From positions 2,418,001 through 2,482,000 of the forward strand of contig NC_079978.1 in NCBI RefSeq assembly GCF_029852145.1: a stretch of DNA of 64,000 bases, given 5' to 3'. The notes below the pieces were generated by a model. That model saw only the letters and a program-made list of their open reading frames with translations, had not been told where the DNA came from and ran no database searches. Both the position numbers and the translations under genes were made by a program. This document shows, one piece after another, positions 55,537 through 64,000 of the stretch. Origin of the DNA: Microplitis mediator (taxonomy: Eukaryota > Arthropoda > Insecta > Hymenoptera > Braconidae). Position 1 is the first letter of the stretch, and each line of letters begins with the position of its first letter.

Positions 55537-58530
55537 CTTGTAAAAAAAAAAAAAATAGTTATTTTTTTATAGTACATTAGGTTACATAAAAGACGTCTCA
55601 CGCTATCGAACAGTGTAACAGATATCGTGCAATATTTTCCGTGTTCATAATAATATAATAATGATAATAGAGGGCAAAGAACAAAATCAAGATGATTGAC
55701 TTTAGACAATAATATTTACTTGCGGTTGTAAATTTTTCACTGTCGTCGAACGATAAAATTTTGATAAAATGGATAAACATAAATTTGCGCACTAAAATCG
55801 AGTAAAATGTTACATTATATTATAATATGTAAGTACTGTATGCATTACAATGTACTTAGACTATTACATCGATTGATCCTACCATTAATCAGGATCGTGA
55901 TGGGCAATTTGAACGTGACAATACTTTAAAATTATCTCAAATGCAATTTCTCTATTATATACATGCGTTGATTGTGGGTTTTGAGTGAGAAAATAGGCGA
56001 CAAAAACTATCGGTCTCGAAAATAAATTCACATTTATATATAAATATACTGTAAAAAATTGGTAATTAATTCGGAGTAATTACGGATTTTATTTAAATCC
56101 GAGTTCGGAGTTCGGAGTCAAAAAAAAATCAATACGCATACGAGTAAATAAGGAGCTTGTTTTTCCAGCGGAGTGATTTAGTTTTTTTCTAAATCCATTC
56201 ACTCCGATTTTGAGTTTCAATATTGAAAAAAAATTCCCCTTCGGACTTAATTTTACTTCGAGGGAATTAAATAAATAAACAGTCATCTGCTCCGTATTTA
56301 ATCTGCGTTCACTCCGTAAATTTTTTACAGTATTTGTAACTTTCTTTTATAAATAATAATATTTACTCTAGTTAATGATTTTATTTTTCAAAATTGATGT
56401 CTTCAAAATTATATCCATAAATCAAAAAATGAATTTAAATAAGTGGAAGAAAAATAAATGGATATGAATTAATATATTTATTTATTTATATATAAAATAA
56501 TGACATTAACTGTTAAGTTATTTTATAAAATAAGAGAATCTCGTCCCGATGGACATTTATGGTTTGTGAAAATAGCTATTTAACCTGGATACCATTTTAA
56601 AATTGCAAAAGTAACACTATAAGTATACATTACGAGTGTAACAAACTCTTACCCAAGGATATTAGTCTCGTTTTTTTTCATACAACTGTAATCATTTCCT
56701 TCTTTCCCGTACATTAATTAATGTACAGATGATTTATCTATAAAATTATTGTCAATATATTCTTTCTGCAATAGAACCTTGACAGTACTCAACATCTCCT
56801 GATTATTTTTATTCATATATTTTTTTTAATCGCATACTTCATCTATTTCAATGCTTATAATAATTTTTTCCGCTTATTAGCTCGATCATTAACTAAAAAT
56901 TCTTGTCAATCGCATTCACTATTCTTACAATTTAAAAAAGTAAAAATTAATTTTTTATTTATGTTTTGCAATATTAATTTTTGTTAATCACTTCCTAAAA
57001 AATTTACGTTTTTTTTTCTGTACTTCGAAAATTTTATCGCCCATTAAATTTTTTAAAAAACGTAAGAAATTTATTGCCAATTTAAAATAAAGAAACTACG
57101 CATGAATAAATATGAATAAATTTCTTTTTTTTGCATAATAAGTGACGAAAAATTAAAAATGGACTGAGTAAGTTGTGGAATAAAATAAAAATTACTTACG
57201 TTGTCTTAATAATTGGCGATGCAAAAAAAGTGTCGGTAGTAAACGAATTAAAATAAATATTTTTTCTAATAAGTACAGGAGTCAATGAAATAATTTGAAT
57301 GAATGGAATGAAATGAAATGAAACAAATATCGTCGTGGCGAATGAGTATATGCAAAAGAAGGTAGTGAGTGCTCTCCCACCAGTAGGAATGTAATGTCCA
57401 CAAGTAAGTCTGGACCACAAATAAAATGAATACTACAACCGACAGAACACAACTATCGTGTCTCCCACAACGGCCAATTACACACTGACCGGTTCTTCTG
57501 ATTATGGATCGTACACGAGTATTATGTATATGTCGAGTTGATTACAGATCGCCCAGTCATAACATACGCAACGTAAAAAATATATAAATATATTCAATAA
57601 ATAATTAAACGTTTGCTGCAAATGTATCCAATGAGACCTCGACATTCGACCCAATTATTTGAATATTCAAATATGTCAGTTTACATTTTACTTAAACTCA
57701 CAATTTTACGTCCGCGGTTATTTAATTTTTGATTTTTATCACCTGCCGAATTCATACTCTAGAAAAATATATATTATTTTTAATTTCTTATAAATATTTT
57801 ACAATTAAAATTAAAATATTCGCAATTAACTTTTTTAAAAATTTAATTATTTATTTATTTAAAGTTCTCGTGATAAAGACAAAGTTCAGAATAATCAATA
57901 TTTACAATATAATTTAAAATTTATTATTATTATTTTAAATTTACTTTCTTATTAATACGCGGGCTTAACAAAGATTACAAGTAATTTATTGTAAAGAATG
58001 AAAATAAGTAACAAGATTAAAGATTATTGGTAATAATTAATTGAACGTGACGAAATTCGGTGGTTATAAATTAATTTTAGTAGATAAATATAATTACTTA
58101 TACTTAAAAATTACTACCGATAAATAACAAGCATATTCATATATTTAATTAATATTATAAAATTATTTTAGTGTATGGCTTCGTTAATATTAATCATTTT
58201 TTTTTTAAATATAAAGTTTGATTGTAAAAATTTAAATCGCACGAGATAAAGAGTCAGTACACTTTAATCGCACACATCACAGATTTATTTATTATAAATT
58301 ATCAGTTATAGAGGTAGAAGATACCACTTTGCCCCATAAAAAATACACACGACAATAAGTTTCCATAAATAATTATAATTTTAAAATTTATAAATTAAGT
58401 TACTGATTAAGGCGTTCAATTTTTTTTTTTAAATTCACTAAGAAACTTAATGCCGTAAGTGTAAAATGGGAATAATTTATATAAAATTTATTTTATCGTA
58501 ATTAGTATTTACTTGGTCATTAAAAAATTA
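55537..58530. other. Region between the two FAAH2-like genes
   Basis: AT-rich, with a GGAGT-type palindrome at 56049-56330. A candidate 5' non-coding exon of gene A ends at a GTAAGT donor near 57199 (minus strand). The stretch just right of it (57340-57560) is richer in GC and is the likeliest promoter. I see nothing else. Confidence 0.45.
56049..56330. mobile_element. GGAGT-type palindromic MITE
   Basis: Ends CTGTAAAAAATT and AATTTTTTACAG, both bordered by TA. The interior alternates CGGAGT and ACTCCG motifs (AATTCGGAGTAATTACGGATTTTATTTAAATC...). Same family as 28118-28534 and 60850-61345. Confidence 0.8.
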
Positions 58531-61500
58531 TCAAACTTCTTTTTCAACACTTGGCGGTGGTTGCCAACCACCGAAAGCCCGCTCGACTTCACGAGCTACT
58601 GCAATTGTCAAACGATCTTGTCCCACATTTCCAACCACCTAATATTTAAAAAAAAAAAAATTAATTCAATTATTTAAAGTTATAGCAACACAACGAACAC
58701 TCGCTACCCGGTCACAGATCAATCGTCTAATTAATCAAATTTATTTAAATTTAATTTAAAATATCGGACATGAAATAGAATTTTTAAATTACAGTAGAAA
58801 ATTTTTGGATATTACTGACAATTGAAAAAATATTCAATACCCTGGCGGATCCGAATTACGGGAAATTATCGAAATTAGACGATTTTGCCGTAATTTGCAT
58901 TATTTGCGGTAAATTACGTCAAGTTTGCTGCAATTTACGTTAATTTATGGCGAATTACGGACCAATACGGCAATTTATCGTAATTTGCGGCATTTTTACC
59001 GTAAATTGCAGTACAATGCTTTACTTTACGGTAAAATACCGTGGGCTTCCTGCAATTTTTAAAATCAATTGCCGCTCTTTTACCGCAAATTTACGGCAAA
59101 AATGCCGTAGCTGTGCTGTAAAATACGGTAATACTTCCGAATACCGTAAATTATGGCAAATTACCGTAATTCAGATCCGACATAAATATTTTTTCATCCA
59201 CAAAAAAAAAATTATGCGGTAAAGGGGTTAAATAATAAAAATACCTGAAATCCAATAGGAAGGCCATTTTTATTAAGCCCCATTGGGCATTGAGTTACTG
59301 GAAGTCCGATTGCATTGAAAATCATCATGTAAGTAACATCACATACTCTTGGATAGATTTCATATGGGTAATGTGATCCGTCAATGAAAGTTGGACATAT
59401 TATTACCCCATTATCACCAAGAATTTCCTATCAATAAATAAGTGAATAAATAATAAAATCTATATACTTGCAATCAAATAAATGATTTGATTATAAAATT
59501 GATGGATTACCTGAAATTGTTTTTTAAGAGACTCATTTTTTTCATTCAGCCAATTAAAATGATTTTTTGGAAATGAGTCAGTTATTTTTTTTAGTAGACC
59601 ATAAAGAATACTGCTCACAGAATGGGAAGATCTGCAGGTAGAGTACTTGAATATTTCTCCAAGAACGCGCTTCCATTCCTGATAGGTCAAAAATGATTTC
59701 AAAATTAAATATATATTTAGGTAAAATTTGATAAATGTTACGTACCAAGTCGACCTTTGTTTCGTCATCAAAAATAGTGTCTACACCATCCAAATTAAGG
59801 AGCATAGTTGATGATGTTTCAAAAGCGTATTTAAGATGCGGAATGACTGCCTGAAAAAAATTTCAAAACATTGGTCGCTTTCTTTGGTAAAAAATATTTT
59901 TTAATCAGACAAAAAAATTTTAAATACCCGTTACCTTTTGCGCTTTAATTCCTTGGGAACTCTCCAAGTGTTGAATAAACTTATGAATCCCAGTTATTAT
60001 TTCCGAGTCTATTTTGTGGGTAAGAAAAGATGGTATTTCTTCAAAGTAGTAAAATTTAATATTATTTATGTAAACCTAAAGTTAATTAAAAAAACAAATT
60101 AAATGCTGGTTTAAATTCAGAAGTTGGCAATTAAAAAAAAAATATTTACCTCTTCATCGAGCCGAGAAAGGGATATGTCTGACTGCATCATTACTTTCAG
60201 ATAAAACAAAAGGTCTTCAGAGTATCTGACCATCGGAGCAACGGTCAGAAATGAAGGCCACATTGGGTCAGTTGAGTCCGGCATATGTCCGTCAGTTGAA
60301 ACCCATCCTTGAAGAATTTTAGTAAAGATATTTAGTTTAAAAATCCAAATACATGGATGCAAAATTATTTTTTCTTCTTCAAGTCTTACCAGGAGTCGGC
60401 TTGTGACCAAAGACTCCACAAAACATCGCCGGAAGTCTTGCAGAACCTCCAATATCTGAAGATATACTCAGCAATGACGCCGCTGAGCCCAAAAGTGCTG
60501 CCTAAATTCAAAAGAAAAAAAATGTATTAAAGTAAATGTAAATTGCGAAATATTAGACGAAACCTCCGACGCTCTTACAGATTGCGACGAATTGAGACAG
60601 CAAAAGAGAAAGTCAGTAAAAGTAATGTAAATTTTGAATATCGTCAAAAGAACTCATAATAATAATAAAAGAGACCATAACTTTCTTACAAGACTACAGA
60701 TAAAATACTTGAATATTTTTATGTTCAACAGTAAATTTTTAATCGAATCCACTTTTAAAATATCAACATTTATTTTTTACAAGAAAAATTTTTAGTATTC
60801 TAGTTTTGACTTCAACTGACTCAATTCATTAGATTTATTATTATTATTACACTGTAACAAATTTTCGGAGTGAACGCGGATTAAATTCGGAGTAAATTCA
60901 AAGCGTGGCTGTGTAATTATTTTATCCCTTGGGGTGAAAGTCCCCCGAAGGGGAGTTTATTTTAGTATTGAAACTCCGGTTCAGAGTGAATAGGAATTTA
61001 AATAAAATCCAGATCACTCCAAAATCATTCTTCTGGAAAACCAACTCACTATTCACTCCATATGCGAAGTGATTTTTTTTTCACTCCAGAACTCCGAGTA
61101 AGGGAGTGAATTCGTAATGATCCTGAAGTTCACAGACAATTAAAAATTCCCAATTTTTTTTCAACAAATCAATTACAAAAAAAAAACTAAAAATATGCAC
61201 AAGTAGAAAATTTAAAAAACCATAGGTGCAATTTTTTCAAATATTTTTTTTTTTATAATTTTTCATTTAAAAAAAATCCGAAAATTTCTAGACCTCGGCT
61301 AACTCCAGTATCATAATTCGGATTTAAATAAAATCTATTACATGTATAATTATAATTTAAAAAAATTGAATACCTCCCCACCAGAAGAACCACCAGGTGT
61401 TCTACGTGTGTCATATGGGTTCACTGTTGTGCCGGTCACGTTGTTGTAAGTCTCCCAGCACATGCACATCTCCGGGGTATTACTAACTAGAATAATTATA

Positions 61501-63825
61501 CCACCGGCTTTTTTCACACGCTGCACCGAATCCGCGTCCTTTGCCGCTATTATCGGCTCCTTTGATTTCCGTCCAGCAGCATGGCTCATTCCTGTAAATT
61601 CATATTGATAATTGCAATGATTACTTAATTTAAAAACTACTTCTATATAAATTAATTTAACGATTTATTATTTTAATAAACAATATCTGGATATTTTCTA
61701 TGAGGAAAGAGATAACCGGTTAGATTAATCAACTGCTATCATCGTCAATTCCAGTCAACAAGCCAGTAGCTCGAGCAGAGCTTCGAGCTAAATTTATCTA
61801 CCGTCCTACGGATCAAACCCGTTGATGATAAATTGTAATTGCATGCAACTATCATATATATGTTGGACAATGAAACGACACATATCTTGCGTGAAGCTCA
61901 ACAAAGTCCTCTAATAAAAATAATTACATTGATATTCGCCCGACAAATGTCTCACGATTTTTCTGACCTGTCATTAATTTAATCAATGTTTAATGTATTT
62001 GGAGCTTGACCATCATTAATTTTCTTATTTTACTTATGACAGTTGAGAGACATAAAATTTTTAGTTGGAAAATTTTATCATTTATAATCTTATAAATATT
62101 TAGTACATATATATAATATTCAAATGTTTGCAACAAATAAATTTTAAAATATTATTTGACGTCCGTCTTAAACATTATTTCTATTACTAAGTACACATTA
62201 CAAAGTGCAGCTTACAAATTATGACGCATTGTTTGTTTAAAAACCTGTTTTTTAATATCGATATGTTTGGCTAAGTCGTTTAAAGTACTTTGCCACTTGT
62301 TGAATTGTATGAATTTAATTATTCAGATTTTTCTGCAGTTTTTAGCAGAGTACAGAAAAATGCGCACTTGGTAAAATTCTGACAGGACAATTTTTAAAAC
62401 TGACATCTCATTTAAAAGTTTTTAAATAATTCTTATATTATTTTATTTGAAAGGAGGTTACACTGCTATCATTTTCCTCAAAGTCGGATATATTATTTAA
62501 GTAAATTAGACAATAAATACGAAGAAAAAATAATTTGTTATTTGTCTAACTCAGAGGAGTAGGAATTGATTTTTTTGAAAAATATTTCCATACTTTCTCT
62601 TTGCTGCTAATATAAATTTTATTTTTAAAATAAAATCCTATCATAAAAACGAACAATAAAATTCTACATATTTATAATTCACTTGATATATTTTTAGATA
62701 CAAATATTTTACTTGCAGATAAACAATTAATCCGAAAATCCTAAAATTGAGTTTAAATTTAAAATACAAAAATTCTTTTTTTCAATGGCATAAAATATTA
62801 AAAATTTTTTATTATAATTTTGAAAAGTTAAATTTACAAAAAAAATTTCTATATGTCAGATAAATAAAAATGAATATTATGTCATATATCTAGACCTGAA
62901 TGCGAAATTTTAATTACCAGATATTTTTTCACATTAAAAATTCCGATTAATGCTTAAACTTTCATTGAGGAAATGTTTTTCCTAGATTATAACATATGAT
63001 TAAGCGAGCGAATTATTATTATAAACGAGTCGTAGAATAAATAATAATTATTTATATATTTATATATATGTATTAAATGCATCATAATATGTTAATAATT
63101 ATCTTACCTTTAACAGCAATACTTTCTTTAACAGTGATGGGTATACCAAGAAGCGGGGTATCTTGAGCAAGTAATTCCTCAGACTTAATACCGGATTTCA
63201 CAAACTGATCGACTTCACGTGCTTCCTTTATCGCAGCTTCGAAGCGATTTTCCACTATTGCATTTAATACCGGATTAACTTCTCGACATCGTTCTATATA
63301 CGCTCTTACTATTTCTTCACTGGTTATCTGCTCGACAAATTAATAAAAAAAAATTACTTACTCAAAATACTAAACGTCAGTGATGACAGTATTTAAAGAC
63401 TGAAAAAATACCTCTTTTCTACGAATCTTTTTCGCTAATTGATTAGCAGGTATCAATAATAGTTTATTGGAAATAGCCGGGCATCGATTTATTTTTCTAA
63501 AAGCCGCTAATTTTAAAAACGGTAGCACTGCACAAGATACTATGACTACTACCGATTTTATAAATACTTTCATTGCACCATTTACAAACTCCTGTACAAA
63601 AAAAAAATTTATTAATAGTTTTCCTCACAATTAAAAAAAAAAGATTTAATTTAAAATTTATCAATGAACTTAAAATTTTAATACTTCATTATTTTTTTGT
63701 GAACTAAAAATTCAATGCCAAGGCTGTGATAATTATAAATTATAACACACGTGTTAACTCACCGCGTAATCAAATCTTCGTACATTAACATACAGAAGAG
63801 TTAATCCAGACAAAGCTAATTCCAT
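58531..63825 (-). CDS. FAAH2: Fatty-acid amide hydrolase 2-like amidase, gene B
   Basis: Eleven minus-strand exons: 63825-63763, 63591-63412, 63327-63108, 61591-61374, 60501-60390, 60307-60150, 60075-59935, 59850-59746, 59678-59511, 59427-59245 and 58638-58531, giving 551 residues. The triad is intact: Lys148 in GIPITVKES, Ser223 in TPGGSSGGE and Ser247 in SSDIGGSAR. Exons of 220, 218, 112, 168 and 183 bp have the same lengths and phases as in gene A, so the pair is a tandem duplication; the middle differs, being three exons (158, 141, 105) instead of two (299, 102). Identity to gene A looks low outside the core, so the duplication is old. Residue 248, after the nucleophile, is Ala rather than the usual Ile. 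The N terminus has a membrane-anchor segment (VVVIVSCAVLPFL). Intron 3 is about 1.5 kb and intron 4 carries nested transposons. Confidence 0.93.
58846..59180. mobile_element. Palindrome of repeated TACGG/CCGTA units
   Basis: Begins GCGGATCCGAATTACGGGAA and ends CCGTAATTCAGATCCG. The interior holds many TTTGCGGTAAATTACG-like units, so it folds in many registers. It lies in the last intron of FAAH2-like gene B. The 91-codon frame across it is a by-product. Confidence 0.7.
60850..61345. mobile_element. GGAGT-type element with a nested family A MITE
   Basis: Left end CACTGTAACAAATTTTCGGAG, interior of GGAGTGAA/TTCACTCC palindromes. A family A MITE (61117-61314) is inserted with flanks AATTCGTA and AATTCGGA. 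The right terminus is worn. It lies in intron 4 of FAAH2-like gene B, 29 bp from exon 4. Confidence 0.75.
61592..63107. other. Large intron 3 of FAAH2-like gene B
   Basis: About 1.5 kb of AT-rich sequence between two exons that are separated by only 72 bp in gene A. I see no MITE of families A or B and no ORF in it. Confidence 0.6.
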
Positions 63826-64000
63826 TTTATCTTTTTATTTAAATAAAATATATTTATATATTTACTAAATTGATTTTTAATCAAAGCGATCAATTTTTTT
63901 CAATTCTCCGCACTTTCAAATTTTGAATGTACACTCGCACGTGTTTAAATTTAAATTAATTGTCTGTATCAAAAACTTTTTTTTATAATTCACTAACAAT

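Noticed and set aside
58947..59222. 91-codon frame with repeated Tyr/Cys-rich text
   Set aside because: Lies wholly within the TACGG palindrome and is produced by its repeats.
1..64000. Search for tRNA, rRNA, CRISPR, transposase or viral genes
   Set aside because: Nothing with the required folded structure, repeat pattern or protein signature was visible by eye; all mobile elements found are non-autonomous.

Overview
The window is nuclear DNA of an insect: very AT-rich, with short GT-AG introns and families (a chemosensory protein, a sarcolamban-type peptide, a Zip42C-like transporter pair) that point to an arthropod. A parasitoid hymenopteran is my best guess, but this is inference. All gene models were built by hand from splice signals and reading phase; every multi-exon model stays in frame from start to stop.

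Layout. 0-2.4 kb: 5' part of COX18 (minus; its 3' end lies left of the window). 2.5-3.5 kb: nested array of two miniature-transposon families. 4.2-8.6 kb: PPP1R15 (eIF2alpha phosphatase regulatory subunit) and PNPT1 (mitochondrial PNPase), both plus. 9.2-10.3 kb: a long RNA-like unit carrying a 33-codon sarcolamban-like membrane peptide. 12.6-13.7 kb: a chemosensory protein (CSP). 14.0-16.1 kb: CDK10 (minus), divergent from a 153-residue membrane protein of unknown function (16.6-18.8 kb). 19.3-21.0 kb: a 1.67-kb foldback element. 21.6-28.8 kb: two tandem ZIP zinc transporters (minus) with a His-rich terminal exon that fits both in phase. 29-45 kb: gene-poor, AT-rich, with one possible TATA-driven first exon near 33.1 kb and a 561-bp CACCGGTG-rich element. 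45.5-52.2 kb: myosin VI (plus) with a GC-AG intron and a 48-bp in-frame cassette exon. 52.9-55.5 and 58.5-63.8 kb: two tandem FAAH2-like amidase-signature genes (minus), both with an intact Ser-Ser-Lys triad.

These are ordinary scattered eukaryotic genes rather than an operon. Functional links are limited to the tandem pairs (ZIP, FAAH2) and two mitochondrial genes (COX18, PNPT1). I see no tRNA, rRNA, CRISPR or viral gene. The most notable items are the sarcolamban-like micropeptide, the shared-tail ZIP arrangement, the two myosin VI splicing features, and a family of eight palindromic MITEs with 8-bp target duplications, one of which abuts a splice donor.
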